Program-made: the position numbers and the translations under genes
The notes under the pieces: generated by a model
Seen by the model: the letters and a program-made list of their open reading frames with translations, nothing else
Databases searched by the model: none
What the model was told of the DNA's origin: nothing
Origin: Salvator merianae
Taxonomy: Eukaryota > Chordata > Lepidosauria > Squamata > Teiidae
Assembly (NCBI GenBank): GCA_003586115.2
Contig: QVOM02000115.1
Location: forward strand, 4,604,435 to 4,668,434
DNA length: 64,000 nucleotides
Direction of reading: 5' to 3'
Part shown: in pieces, positions 23,459-35,564 of the stretch
How positions within the stretch are numbered: position 1 is the stretch's first letter
Layout of the letters: every line of letters begins with the position of its first letter

Positions 23459-24537
23459 TTAGAGACAAACTTATTCAAACTTCAAGCTTTCATGTCATCT
23501 AGACCTAAACCTGTGCAAACATTAACTTCACAGTCTTTGAGAGGACATTTTCACTGTGGGCATTGCACCACTTGTAATAACTCTGTAATATTAAAGAATA
23601 TGTGGAGCCTGTAGACAATAGATGTATCACATAAAATATTTTTACATGTAATAGTGTGATGGTCATTTATGTCATTCAGTGTCCTAGCCCTTTCCTCTAT
23701 GTGGGATTGACCAAGAGAAGAAAAATTGAGCCCAAGAGTTGTATTAAAAATCAAAACGTAAATGCCTCCCTGGTCAAGCGCTTTGTAAAACACAAACATA
23801 CTGTAGAACAATTGAAATTCTGGTACCTAGAATAACAGAATAAAAAATGCTTCTAAAGAAAAGAGCTGTTCTGAATACACAAACTGAGAACACTTTCACT
23901 CAAGGTTTCAATTAGGATGCCAGTTGGTTAATTTGATATGACTTTCTAATATGTTATCCAACTTGCTATCCTCCACATTTTCCCCCATTGGTTTTTAGTG
24001 CCTTAGTTGTTTTCAGTACCACTATTTTTTAAATTGACAGCAGGTTGAGCTTGTAAGAAATTTCCATATACAGTTTCTTGATTCAGTTAATTAACTGGAA
24101 GCTTACGCTCAGTGGTGGTATCTGTAAGTTTTATTCTCATTTGTACATTTTATATGGGATTTTGCATTTTTGTGGCGTTTCAAAGTTTCACTCATTTTTT
24201 GCCGAATTTATATTTTCAGATATGATCTAGCATGAAAGATTTATGTGGGAATAGTGTTGTACATATTTGAGATTATCCAGAATGTCATTCTTGAAGAATT
24301 GGCAACCCTTTATGGACTTTTTGCAAAACACAGGTTTTGAAGATCGAGTAATAATAGATTTTCATTGGGAGAAGATTAATGAAAAGACACAAGAGAAGCT
24401 GAACATTAAACAGTAATTGGTAGTAGTCACAAAACAGATTGGGAGTCAACTTTTCATTTACTTCTTCTATTCTATCAATTATCTTTTCAAGTATTTCCCT
24501 TTATTGTGTGGTGGTTTTATACTCTTGAATTTAACAA

Positions 24538-24573
24538 AAAGAAGAAGAGGAGGAGGAGGAGGAAGAAGAAAAA
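24538..24573 (+). repeat. GAA/GAG microsatellite
   Basis: Short purine tract of GAA and GAG units. Confidence 0.85.
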
Positions 24574-24749
24574 ATAATCCAGATTTTATGGTTGTCAGTG
24601 TCAGGATTCTGTTTGTTTTTTATATGGATTATAATTAGCTTAAGTTATATATTTCTCTGCATTTTGTAAAGTTGTGACCACTGAAGAAGACCCATTCCTG
24701 AGGGTCAAAAGGGATTCCTGATGAAGAATCCCTTTAATCTATTGAAGGA

Positions 24750-27540
24750 CCCTATGTTAGAATCCCACAACTTCTTCTCACTTCCAGGAGAATATTTTTT
24801 CATGTATATATATTATGATTTGTTTTTACAAGTGTTCTTTCTATGCAATAGGCCTCTGAGATTTTTTGTTTTAAGTTATTGTATAAAATTGTCTAAAGAG
24901 GCCTATGGTAACACTGTTATAATTCCAAACTGTGCAAATTATATGCATTTTTATAAGTGGTTATATTGTTACAGACTTCTGCTTTTCATCATTTCTAGGG
25001 GTTTTATAAAGTTTCTTTGTTTTTACTGATAACTGTCACCTTTAATCTCTCTTTTGGACAGCCTTTTGACTTAGATATACTTGTTTGCTTGGGTAGAATA
25101 TTCTACCTAATTTACTTGTTGGCTTTCCCCATTACTTTTTCTGTCAAAGTAAAAAAGCAGTCCAAAATTAGCCAAAGATCCAGTTATTGAAACTGTAGGC
25201 TGGATTTGAAAAGGAATGAAATGGATTTAAGGGATCTATGGCTAATAGGAAGGTTTCGCAAGCTGCTTTAAGGCAGATTGCAATTGGCTGATGTGGTTTC
25301 TTCAGGGAAAAGGAAAAAAGGAAGGAGTTCTGAGGCAGAAGAACAGTTCAAATTGACAATCTTTATTGATAAAAGCAAAATAATAAAACACTTTTATTCA
25401 ACAAGAAGCAACAGACCAAGAAGGCAAGCAAATAAGCTTTTCTCAATAAAGCAGTACTGTCAGGCAAAACAGAACAGCAAAGGCTAGTTACATTGTCAAA
25501 ATGTAGCAAGCCACAAAAAGCAGTAATTGGATTAAGTGGCTGGTGCATTCTAAGCACTCTTGTTAGTGAGAAATTGACAGGAGAAAAATAGTTTCACTTT
25601 AGACTGAGCAATGAAGATCCTTCCAATGTGTGTGTGTTTAAGTGTCTGATGCTTCTAAAGTATCCTTAAGCTAAGTTCTAACACTAATGGATAAAATAAC
25701 AAAAAGAGGCAGCAGAAGAGGGTTCTCACTATCCAAAATCTTCTACAAGTGCTCCTCACCAAGCTATGGAAGGAAGTGGAGAGGGATAGAAGGGACAGTT
25801 CTCACTCTCAGATAGATTGCTGCCCCTCACAGAGCCCAATACCAGATACCAAATGCACAGTTGAGTGGGTGCTCAGTTTGTTAGTCTCAGAAGACCAATT
25901 GGGAAGGCAATGGAGGGAAGGGAAAGTGGAACGCTCCATGATCCTCAGTCCCTGAGTGGAAAAACAGTTCTTTGCCAGGTGGCAGGGAGCCTGGAGTTTT
26001 GGAGACTTTAGAGCAGAGAAGAATACCACTACAGATCTTTGAATATATCCCCAGTACAAGTCCAAGGATGGACAAGCCAAAACTTAGACCTCTTACACCA
26101 GTAAATAGGGATCATTGAGTCTGCAGCACAGCTCTAACCCTGGGTGCTCAGGAGCCAAAGGGAAAGAGGGACCCCTCTTCCCAGTGATTTTGGCTAAAAG
26201 AAAAGCTGTAAAGCAGCACAAAACAGTCTTCTTGAAAACCAGGGTTTCTCTCTCTTCAGTGGCAGGAGGCAGAAGATGAAAGAGGCAATGAATTTTCTCA
26301 GACCCCAAGATCTCCGGCCAACATGATGCTTGGTGTGGGAACAAAGGAGAAAGAGTACACTCAAGGATTCAGGGATCCAACGATGAAAGGGGGCAACTTC
26401 CAGCTGGTAGTCTGCAATATCAGCCAGAGGAAAGGTGGGATGTGATGGATGATATTGCAGTGATCTTCTTCAGCAGGAGAAAAGGATGTTCAGAGAGTTT
26501 CAACTTAGTGTTTCAACACAGAATGCCCAGTGAAGTGATGGGGGGAACCAACTTCTTGGATGGGGAAAACATGGAGGTTCTTATACTTTTCTGGGGCTAT
26601 GGGAAGAAAGGAGCTAAAAGGAGATTGATGGGGGAAAGGATCAAAATCTGCGCATTTGATTGATGCCTTGAAAATCAGAAAGTTTAAAATTATTGGCTGT
26701 TACAAGACAGAGCAAAGATGAGATGCGAGGCAGGTAAATGTCACATCCAGTTGGTTACAAGTAAAATGAAAATGGAAGGGACAATGAGCTATTCAAATTG
26801 GCTAATGGCTCAGGATAACATAACCCAAGTCCAGACAATGAAAAACAATGCACCTTTACCCCAGGCATGATACCAGGAGTGTAGGGGTGTTACATAGCTG
26901 TAACAGCTGCAAAACTTAACTTTGCAAGGCTTTCTTTCAGAAATAAGCTCATTCTGCTGGCCTGCCTCCAGGCATATCCTGTTTATTTGATTCTTTGCAA
27001 ATAAAGTTCTTGGAGCAGTTGTTGGGAGGAACAGGAACCTAAATCAAAAGTAGCAACCTTATTTCTTCATCAAACATGGCTTTGTAGATGCCCTCCACAG
27101 CATACTCTGGTCCAGGTACTCATGGAATCTTGAAGTCCATAGTACACACAGTCTTGGCAATGTATGTAAGAGAGTAATGTGTGAAACAGACTCATAAGAA
27201 AGCAATGAATTACATAAGAAATGATCCAATTATTTGGAAAAAGACCTAATATTGTAAGGAATCTTTAGGTTTGATTAATTTTTTAAAAAAGCCTTCAAAC
27301 AAGAATGCACTCATTTTTTATGTCTACAGGATTTTGCTGACAAGAAAACTCTAGGCAAGGCAGGATATTTATCAATAGGGATCCCATGATTGATACTTTG
27401 ACTAGATAGTCAGAATACATCTAAGGAATAAGTTCTTATAAGTATTTGAGGTGGTATTTGATATTATAAAATAGAGATGCTACATGAAAGCTTGAGTAAT
27501 TTTAATGTGGACCATCAATGTTTTCATGTAGTTTTAGCTA
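24750..27540. other. No assigned gene; possible LTR-like or composite repeat at 25.2-26.9 kb
   Basis: No protein family is recognised. On the minus strand two AATAAA signals (near 25361-25371 and 25385-25405) and long pyrimidine tracts give the region an LTR-like feel, but I cannot define TG...CA ends or a target duplication, so I do not call one. Confidence 0.25.
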
Positions 27541-27559
27541 TGTGTGAAATATGATTCCA

Positions 27560-29430
27560 CAAAGGAAGTTTTCTATCTACCATGTTTCTCATCCTTTTTC
27601 CATTAGTTAATTTTCTTTGCCAAAGTTTAATTTGAATATTCTTGATCAGGATTGGTACAAATTGGAACAGAAAATTTAACTTAGAAAGAACATTAATTTT
27701 AACAGTAGCTATTCTAACTTGAACACTTTATCATAAAGTTACACAAATGTTTATAAAGAGATATGAATTAATAGTAGATAGATAAAAACCAAGGTATTTA
27801 ATCTTGTCTGTACTTTCAAATCATAAATCACCAGTCACAATAAATTTCCATACCATTTCCATTTCAAATTTGTTTCAGTTCCAAAACCAGCTAAAGATCC
27901 AAAAGCATTTATCAATTTCAAAACTTAATTGGATGACTACACTATACCGCCTGTGTAATCTGTGTTTACATTCACACCTACCCTACATTAAACCAGAACT
28001 TTCATATTCCAAAATTTGCCAAAGTTTCCAAAGCTAAAATGGGAAGCAGCAGAAATAAAAGATATCGTCGTCTTCTGTTGCTTGTCCCTCTTGGTATCAT
28101 AAGCTTTGGGGAAAGAAAACCATTTATAACTATTTTTGCTTTCTGGACTGAATGAACAATTTGTATCCAGCTCAAAAATTTTACAACACTTGTGATAAGA
28201 CAGGCAATTCCAAACTGTTAAATGCTTTTTCTGCCTTTAGAAAAACCATGGCTGCAAGGTGGCCCTTGTTCCTATTATTTTCTATTGCATTCAAACTAAT
28301 TCTTAATTTGCCTTCATGTGTTTTTGTATAATGAATTGAAATTGATCTGAATGGCTCAATTTAGTAACTACTGACCAGCGGTGGCCCATGGCTTTAAGGG
28401 TGGGTGTTCGTAATGCACGGGAAGTGGGCGATTGCTGTTTGCGGGGCCTCCAGGCCTGTGTACTGACAGTACACAGACCCAGAGGCCTCGCAAACAATGA
28501 TTGCTTGTTTCCCACACATTACAAACGCCCACCCTTAAAGCCATGGGCTGCTGCTACTACTGACTATAATCCCTGTTAGTCAAGACTAACAAAAAAGCCT
28601 TTATTTTCACCATTTCAAAGGGAAATTTGATGGTATGACTGTGAAGAACTTCGATCGTCTTCTTTATGTTTTAGTGTCATATAAGCCTCTTGCCAAGACT
28701 TTGGAATACTTTGTGAATTCCAAATTTCATTCATGACTTGGGTCAGAGGTATAATCAAAATGTTGTTATAACCTTTATAGCATGCAGCAGTAAATCTGTT
28801 TAGTCCTTGAATTTTATTAAATTTGTTTGTTATAGCTTTCTTTGTTTCTTCTTTGGTAATTGGCATATGCAACACTTGGGTTTCATATAACTCCAGATTT
28901 GAATATGACATATTATTTACTATAATCTTTGATTTGGCTGGAAGAAGGACTGTGAGAGTGACATAAATTAGTATATTTCATAAACTGAGTAGATAGCTTG
29001 CATAATATTTACTAATTTTTGTCTATCCTAGATTGCTGTAATACTCTTCTTGATGCTTTTAAGTTGAAGAGTCAAAAATTATCTGGTTAAAAATGTACTT
29101 TTTTCAAAATAACTAAGTTTGGTATACAAAATTTAATTCTTTTTAAGTTTTCTTCTTTTTCTGGACTTCTTAATCATTTGTAAGTTTTCTTTTAACCAAA
29201 AATTCTGTTTTGTTTTGCCACCAATCATCTTTTTTTGTTTGCCAGTTTTATATCCAAGTTCTCTAATTCTACAATCACTGAGCTATACAATAGTTGAGTT
29301 GTTTCTTGAACAGTGACTGCTAATATTGTTTTATAAGCTGAGTTAACATTTTATAATTTCATCCAATGCATTTTTAGGCTTCGGATTTGGGTTATCCATT
29401 TCTTTGTAAGTTTTGCCTTACAGTTCTTTC
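27560..29430 (-). mobile_element. L1 LINE ORF2 relic
   Basis: The minus strand carries scattered but ordered L1 ORF2 blocks: around 29220 KTKQNFWLKE-like sequence upstream of RT; 28911-28615 with PITKEETKKAITNKFNKIQG and NSQSIPKSWQEAYMTL (RT motif 0/1 region of L1); 28250-28060 with FLKAEKAFNSLELPVLSQVL (motif A, here KAEKAFN instead of DAEKAFD); and 27760-27560 with IATVKINVLSKLNFLFQ and a WNGKRPR-like NGKRMRN. Frames shift and stops occur throughout. It is interrupted by the fold-back hAT at 28376-28556. Confidence 0.8.
28376..28556. mobile_element. 181-bp fold-back hAT MITE
   Basis: Essentially one large hairpin: the left half from CAGCGGTGGCCCATGG pairs with the right half ending CCATGGGCTGCTGCTA, with the turn near GTACTGACAGTAC. 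An exact 8-bp target duplication CTACTGAC flanks it (28368-28375, 28557-28564). It lies inside the L1 relic, hence is younger. Confidence 0.9.
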
Positions 29431-29923
29431 TGGCTCTTGTTCAAAACAAGTTCTTTTTCTACAGTTCTATCTTGAGTTTCCCCCTGAAATTCAACTACTG
29501 GCCTGCCTATTCCATTTTCCATTACTTCAACTATTAATGTTCAATATGGAACCTATAATGGAATATTTTTTCCACTGTATTTTCCTTGTTGTCTCTATCA
29601 TAGGCTCTGTATTGTGGCAGTGGAGTTTGGATACTAGTATGGGACAAAAGTTTATGCCATCAGTAGTGTAGCAATCAGAAGTGACATCCAAGACAGACAA
29701 GTGACACTGAGAATCCAAAGTAAGTGAGTCACAAACCCACTGAGCACAGTATAAAAGAAACAAATGAATTCCAGAAAAAAGAACAGCAAAAAATAGAGCA
29801 ATAATGAAAAACTATTTTTGAGCAAACCCATCAGCTCATGATTATCAAAAAATGAATATTTGTCATTTTAAACAAATATTTCCAAATTTTGATCTAAACG
29901 ATGAATATGCAGTTAAAAGTTAT

Positions 29924-30413
29924 AGGTCTGTTTGCACTTACCACGTAGTGAGCAATCAGATGTTCAATCAGACAGGCCTATCCGCACACCACTGTCACCA
30001 CTGCATCCAGGAGCACCTCCAGCTGCTCCTGGATGTAACTAGCTGTAGACAACAAAACTGTTGTCCACAGCTTGACCAGGAGTAGCTAGAACACCTCTGG
30101 TCAGCAGGGTTTGCATCCTCCTCTGGGTGCAATGCTGCGAGTGCATATAGTGGCATGGATGCAGCTGCGGCTGTGCAGTTGCATGCTGCATCCCAATCAT
30201 CATGACAATGCCTGGGGCATACCAGATGTTGCCGTGGCAGTTGCCATGATGATCTGGCCTGCCCTGGTTGGGCCATCTACACTTCAAGTGCTAGTGGTCA
30301 AGTATGGGCCTTTTCCAGCCCTTGGAGTGTTGATGACTGCCTCCATGCCTGATCCTTATTAGCCTGATATGGTATTGTTATACCATACCTGGCTGGCATG
30401 TGTGAACAGGTCC
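29924..30413 (+). mobile_element. MITE family B relative (490 bp)
   Basis: Ends AGGTCTGTTTGCAC and, reversed, GGACCTGTTCACAC; exact TAT duplication at 29921-29923 and 30414-30416. Internal inverted pairs CAGGAGCACCTCCAGCTGCTCCTG and ACTGTTGTCCACAGC mirror copy 1. No transposase. Confidence 0.8.
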
Positions 30414-30461
30414 TATGATTATTACTACTGCTGCAGGATTATGTCATCATGCCTGTCAGTA

Positions 30462-30824
30462 CAGCGGCGTAGCTAAACGTTCCGCCACCCGGGACGGACC
30501 AAACGGCGGCAGCCGAGCAGGGCGCCTCGCCCTGCAGGACGCCCCGCCCTGCAGCTGCCTACTCCCGCTGCCGCTGTGATGATGGCCACGCGCGCGCCAG
30601 CCGGCACGGTGAGCGGGCGTGGCGAGCGAGCAGTGAGCGAGTGGTGGGCGTGGCGAGCGAGCGGCGGGCATGGCGAGCGAGCAGCAGACATGCCGGTGAA
30701 GCCGAGAAAAGGCAAACTGGCTGCTGGGCAGGCGGGAGGGCCCAACTCAAAGGCGGGCGCCGCCCCCAACAATGTGCCGCCCGGTGCGCAGCGCCCCCCG
30801 CACCCCCGCCTTGCTATGCCTCTG
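30462..30824. mobile_element. hAT MITE copy 3 (363 bp), exact 8-bp target duplication
   Basis: Ends CAGCGGCGTAGCTAAACG and, reversed, CAGAGGCATAGCAAGG. TGTCAGTA flanks it exactly on both sides (30454-30461, 30825-30832). The GC-rich centre contains several near-tandem GGCGAGCGAGC units. Opposite orientation to copies 1 and 2. Confidence 0.95.
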
Positions 30825-30832
30825 TGTCAGTA

Positions 30833-31800
30833 TCTCATCCTATGAGGCATGCTATGTGGTTTTAGTACCTAGAACTTTTGTTGCCTTAATTTAGTAAGAA
30901 CAAACTTGAATCCCACTCTCCTTCTATTTCTTAGTTCATTCTTGTCTTACACTTTGTAATATTTCTTCTTTAAGACTTGGATTTTATTTTATAACATTTC
31001 TTGGGAGATCAAACATTGCTCTAATCAGCAAAAACCATTGTGAAATAGCCGTCATGTTAACTTTTAAGTATAGATTATCATTATTGAGCCTGTATTACTT
31101 TGGCTGTCAGCCCAGCATGTCCTTGGTAACTCAGGGTCACACACAAAAAAGAATAATACTCTGTTACTACTCAATAAGGCATGAGATTCATATGATTAAA
31201 ATGGCTTTTGCATTCACACAATCCTCAGATACTGCACTCAAATTAGATTTAAAGTGATTTGACTGATAGCAAGCTGCCCTAAATAGCTGTTAACCCTTCA
31301 CAGTTCTTTTTGCCCTCTCTGAGCTTTTTTTTGGCAATTTCTCATGGCTAAGGTGCTAAAACTTGCTTGAAAATTGTTTATATAAAATTAAAAAGTGAAT
31401 AGTTAAATATGGCCTACTTACTGATTAAGTGAAGCCACTTAAAGCATATTAAATTACACTCCAGGTTTATATTGGTTCCTGATTGCCTTCTGGGAATAAC
31501 TCAAGTTGGCAGATTAACTTGCAATGTCCTAAATATCTTGGCTCTTTGGTCCTGAGACGCTCTCTGTTTTAACTTATTATACCACAATATTTAAATGTTA
31601 CTTAGGACGTTTGTAGTGTGTGTACCTTATATTGTACAGCAGTGAATTATAAAACTGTGTAGTTTGCCCATTTCTTCCCTTCTGTGTGTGCTTTTGTCCA
31701 CCCTCATTCCTAGATACATCATCTTTGGACCAGACTGTAACCAATGAAAAGGGCATAGCTCAGACCGTTACATTTTTTTAGCACAAATTCTAAGTTATTT
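30833..31800. other. No gene recognised
   Basis: Anonymous AT-rich sequence. Confidence 0.4.
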
Positions 31801-31821
31801 CTAAATTATTATCTTCCACTT

Positions 31822-31905
31822 TTTGTTTTATATGGCTGTTTTTTATTGTACACCACCCTGAGACTATGGTATTGGGCTGTATAATAATCCAATAAATCAA
31901 TTTCT
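31822..31905 (+). mobile_element. L2-type LINE 3' tail
   Basis: The segment ATTGTACACCACCCTGAGAC followed by GGGCTGTATAATAATCCAATAAATCAA is the 3' end common to L2 elements (consensus TACACCGCCCTGAG...TATAAATCTAATAAATAA). Confidence 0.65.
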
Positions 31906-32040
31906 GATAGTTTCATAGACACTTCCATGCAGCTTTCTTGGAAGTAGTTTCCCAATGTCTTTTTCTGGGAGGATGCTAGTATTGAAATAAATATTTATTA
32001 TGCTATAAATAAATCTCCAATGGTTCTGGGAGATAACTCA

Positions 32041-32392
32041 GGGTGTGATCATACCACATGTAAAGAGGAACTCCTGGATGAATTTGAGACTGTAATGACA
32101 GACATTTCCCCCCTGTATTGGATTTCATAGCTCTGAAGGAGTGTCTTTCTTTAAGCTGGATTGAGCAGGAAACTATATAAGAAAAGAGGTGGGGGTTGCC
32201 CACCAAGTGGCCAATCAGTGGGTAGCACCTGTAGTCAGAGAAGGTGTTGCCTGACTTGGATGCAAATCTAGGCTGCAGTGTGGCAAAATAAGGTAGTTTC
32301 TCAGGCATATATTCAAACAACTGTTTGGAAGGCATTATTTTGTACATTGAGGGATGGGACCCTTTTTCATAAAAGGATGTCTGATTGCACCC
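32041..32392. mobile_element. MITE family F, copy 1 (352 bp)
   Basis: Ends GGGTGTGATCATACCACATG and, reversed, GGGTGCAATCAGACATCC. The interior includes a CCAAGTGGCCAATCAGTGG segment also reflected in copy 2 at 54217-54686. Flanks TCA and TTG do not match. Confidence 0.6.
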
Positions 32393-32489
32393 TTGATCTG
32401 TCTTTCTGTTTGTGGTACTCTTTTCTTTACTACAGTTTTAAAAAGTTAAGACAGTTTATTAAGAATGAAGTCTTTTAACTTCCAAGGAC

Positions 32490-32600
32490 AGATTAGGAGT
32501 GGTCATAATTCAATGGTACCAGAGGGTCACAAGATCAATTCCTGGTATCTCCCCATAAGAAGGTAATAATAAACCACTCTGCAACTCCAAAAACAAAAAC
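32490..32600 (+). mobile_element. tRNA-derived SINE
   Basis: Head with A box-like TAATTCAATGGTACCAGAG and B box-like AGATCAATTCCTGG at tRNA-like spacing, then CATAAGAAGGTAATAATAAACC and an A-rich end. Confidence 0.55.
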
Positions 32601-33480
32601 AAAAATGCCAGCTCCCAGATACCTAACATCATCAACAAGCCTGCTACTGATCATGTGCAAAATGGAATTCCTCCTTGCAAAGGACTTCCAGGTCTTACCA
32701 GAAAGGAAAGTGGAAAGTGGGGGGAAAATGATATAGCATATTCCTAATTTTTTTTTTTTAAAAGGCCACTATCTGTATAGTTATCAAAAAGAAAAAGAAA
32801 GATAGCACCAGCCATTTTTAAACCTTTTCCCCTGTGGTAACTTTAATTTTTACATCATTATAATCCAGAAATTATCATTTGTTGCACCAGCACCTCTCTT
32901 ATAGAACCCATCTACAAGTGTGGAATGGGGTCTTTTGTATACTTCTCCAGTTCAAAGCAGTTCCATGGAATATGCAAAAGAAGGAGCCAAAATGACCCCC
33001 CCCCAAAAAAAGCATCTCTTTTGAAGTTTCTAGAAAGTATTGAAGATGCAGCTTAAAACTATGAAAAATTGCACATGGGTTGCTCTGTGAATAGGTAAGC
33101 CATGACTCTGAAGGCAGTTTCAAAATTTTCCACTTCTCTCTTTCAGAAGCTCCTGAGTGAGCGCTTTCCCCCACTTACTGACCACTGGGGGCAGGATCAC
33201 CATCGTCCCACAGCAACATAAAGCCTGATAAAGAGACAGAATACCACTTCTTCTATCCTTGTTGCTGCCTCCCTCAAAACAGCCTCCATTCCCTCCAAAG
33301 AGAGTCAGTGTGGATGTCTGAAATACGTCATTTAGTGTCAAACCACAGCATTTCAGAAGAGACACTTCATCAGCACTTCTGTGCCAATTCATACACAGAG
33401 CAATCTGTGTACATCAATCTGAGAAGTTCCACTAAGTTCATTAGGGCTTGCTGTCCAAAAAGTACCCATAAGACTGCATG
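32600..33480. other. No gene recognised
   Basis: Anonymous sequence. At 33482 an isolated terminus TTA|GGCTGTGTTCACAC of family D type begins, but no matching right end is found before 33830. Confidence 0.35.
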
Positions 33481-33829
33481 TTTAGGCTGTGTTCACACTA
33501 GACTTTGTTTGAATGTACTATAAACTCCATCATAAGAGCAACTTGGGAGCAGCATATTCAGGCATGCTTTGTACTACTCCCCAAAAGTCACAGTGATGCA
33601 AGATCATGTACCTTTAGAAAGCCAGGAATTTCTATTCTCCATGTGCTTCATCAGTGCACCAATGATGGAGGCATTTGTTTGGGTAAAAAAGTCAGTGGCA
33701 AACTGTCTGACCCATCATCTCTGCATTGGATTAAGTGATGGAAAAGCAAATGATACTGTTTCCTCTGCAGCTGGACAGGACTGGTAAGCTGGTCAGTTAA
33801 TCTCCACCACAGAGACAGAGTCCCTTTCC

Positions 33830-34066
33830 ACACTGTCCCTTATTCAGGAACAAATTCCAGAATAAGGGGCAGCAGTCCACATACTAGGCCACGCCTGTCT
33901 CCTGACGTGCTTCATCTGCATGAACTGTGGACTAGGCTAGGGCACCAGGAATTGTGCCCTAGCCAAGTATAGCTGTAAATCTCAATGTTGAGGACTACAA
34001 CTGGCTCAGATGTAGTATACCGTACCTCCAACACATGTGAACGGCATGTACCTGTGATCCAGTATA
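33830..34066 (+). mobile_element. MITE family C-like fragment with terminal hairpin
   Basis: Starts GTCCCTTTCCACAC, followed by the hairpin CCCTTATTC...GAATAAGGG, and ends in the family-C style CCAGTATACTATT. The left end type matches family B/C; the right end is lost against a SINE-like tail. Confidence 0.5.
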
Positions 34067-34165
34067 CTATTTTATTTCATGTAAACATTTGTGTCCCACA
34101 CTTCACCAGGTCTCAGGGTGGATCACAACATAATATGATAAAACAAATAGTAAAACATATTTAAA
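34067..34165 (-). mobile_element. SINE/LINE 3' tail of the TTTATTT...CTCAGGGTGG type
   Basis: Plus strand reads TATTTTATTTCATG...TCTCAGGGTGGATCACAACA...TAAAACAAATAGTAAAACA, the reverse of a common amniote L2/SINE tail. Confidence 0.5.
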
Positions 34166-34169
34166 AATA

Positions 34170-34920
34170 AATCCCATGCTATTGGAGACCCTATTCAGTG
34201 GCTCTCCAGGAAAGACCCCCAGAAATGTGTCCACCACAAAACTGACCAGGCTGGAAACTTTAAAGATTGGTAAATTTCATTCCTGGCCTTCAGAATCTTG
34301 CTGCTGCCTCTGAGGGCACTCTGGAGACAATGGTAAGAACTGGAGCAAAGCAAGCTGTCACAATGCAGTTATAGCCCAGTTCCACTCCAATAGCTTGGGA
34401 TGGGTTGCTTGCAGGTGGTGTTCCAGAACAGGCCCACCCTGTCCCAGAACACTTGCCTGCAAGTGCAGAAGAGGCTAGAGAAACCAATGAGAAGAAGAGA
34501 GAGGATGAAACCAGAGCAGAGGATTCAGGCAAAGGGCAAAAATGGCAGCATAGAAGTGATCTTCTCACTACTGTCGGCATAGCAATTTCACCATGAACTG
34601 TAGACACAGAAGAAATTTTCTTAATGTATGAACAAGTAATTCAATATTTATATGCTTTGGGCTGTGGCCTTTCCCTTCTCCTCTAGCATAAAATGGAGAA
34701 GAGAGGATCAGTGGATACAACTGGGATTGTTAGTCACCTTCCTGAGCCCATCCTCCTCCTGTCTTCTCCCTTTTATAGGTCATTTCCTGCTGCCTGTATT
34801 AACAGCTGCCAGGCTAAGGGCTAGGTGCTGGGTGCTGGGAATGGTTCAGTGGATTCATCTGGACTTCATCTCCTTCGGGTCTAGTGCACAGGCAACGGCC
34901 ATGAGGCACAGAAGACAGCT
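34170..34920. other. No gene recognised
   Basis: GC content is slightly raised and several overlapping short frames exist, but none shows a domain. Confidence 0.35.
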
Positions 34921-34924
34921 TGTA

Positions 34925-35080
34925 TAATGTTTTGCATGGAATGAACTTTTTCTTTCTTTTTCTATATTTTCTGTATTTTTGTATTTTTTTCCAATTTAAT
35001 GCATTGTTTTGTATCTCTTATATTGTACTGGATTGTTTGTTGTAAGCCTCGTTGAGTAGTTTTCTTTGGAAAATAGATTG
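34925..35080 (+). mobile_element. L2-like 3' tail
   Basis: T-rich run ending TTGTTGTAAGCCTCGTTGAG, similar to the TGTAAGCCGCCCTGAG end of L2. Decayed. Confidence 0.4.
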
Positions 35081-35082
35081 AT

Positions 35083-35119
35083 GGTGAGGTGAGGTGAGGT
35101 GAGGTGAGGTGAGGTGAGA
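35083..35119 (+). repeat. (GGTGA)n pentanucleotide microsatellite
   Basis: Seven pure units of GGTGA directly after an L2-like tail. Confidence 0.95.
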
Positions 35120-35299
35120 TTTACAACTACTAATTAGGCAGTGAAAGGTCTCTGAGCATTTCTCTGAAAGTGATGCAAGAAGAGGACATTCCAGTTGGAA
35201 GTTTCCTTAATTTAGCCAAACAGACCAACCAGAGCACTAAGATCTGGTGGAGATGCTTTCTTGGTACTGTCCCCATCATTGGGAGCTAAATGATGGGGA

Positions 35300-35560
35300 A
35301 CTATGAGAGGGCCTTCTCTTTTATAGCCACCAAGTTATGGAATGTCTCTTCTTCTAGGGTGCATCAGACCCCATCCTTTTATAGAATTGGGAAGTTGGTG
35401 AAGATGCACCTCTTTGCCTGGTCTTTGAATAAAGTTGCAGAGATCTCCTCTTTGTAGTATACTGTTTTTAAATTTGTTCTTATTTATTTTAATTATTGTA
35501 ACTTGCCCTGAAACCTCAAGATAGAGTGAAAGGATATAAATGTAAACAAATGTTTTTGTT
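35300..35560 (+). mobile_element. L2 LINE 3' end
   Basis: Encodes the L2 C-terminal end in decayed form (GAGGGCCTTCTCTTTTATAG, CAAGTTATGGAATGTCTCTT, then AAGATGCACCTCTTTGCCTGG), followed by the tail TTGTAACTTGCCCTGAAACC and GGATATAAATGTAAACAAA. Confidence 0.75.
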
Positions 35561-35564
35561 TTGT

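Larger units (their letters stand above)
22525..24740 (+). mobile_element. Penelope-like element relic (RT, linker zinc motif)
   Basis: Frame-broken Penelope reverse transcriptase. From 22621 the sequence reads LKPFVPNIPSYVKDSKDF, a stop, then LGTMDTLSLYINIP, the block before motif A. After a poly-A run at 22733-22751 the frame 22751-23095 gives SGMAMGYTFAPELAKTFM (motif B) and VYLDDIFCIW (catalytic DD). Around 23541-23575 RGHFHCGHCTTC is the Cys/His linker typical of Penelope elements, followed by decayed GIY-YIG-side sequence ending near AVLNTQTENTFTQGFN. A stretch at 24670-24730 with GAAGAAGACCC...GAGGGTCAAAAG resembles Penelope 3' ends. Multiple stops make it inactive. Confidence 0.8.

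Noticed and set aside
25270..26900. LTR retrotransposon on the minus strand
   Set aside because: Poly-A signals and tract structure are suggestive, but no TG...CA ends, primer-binding site or target duplication could be defined.
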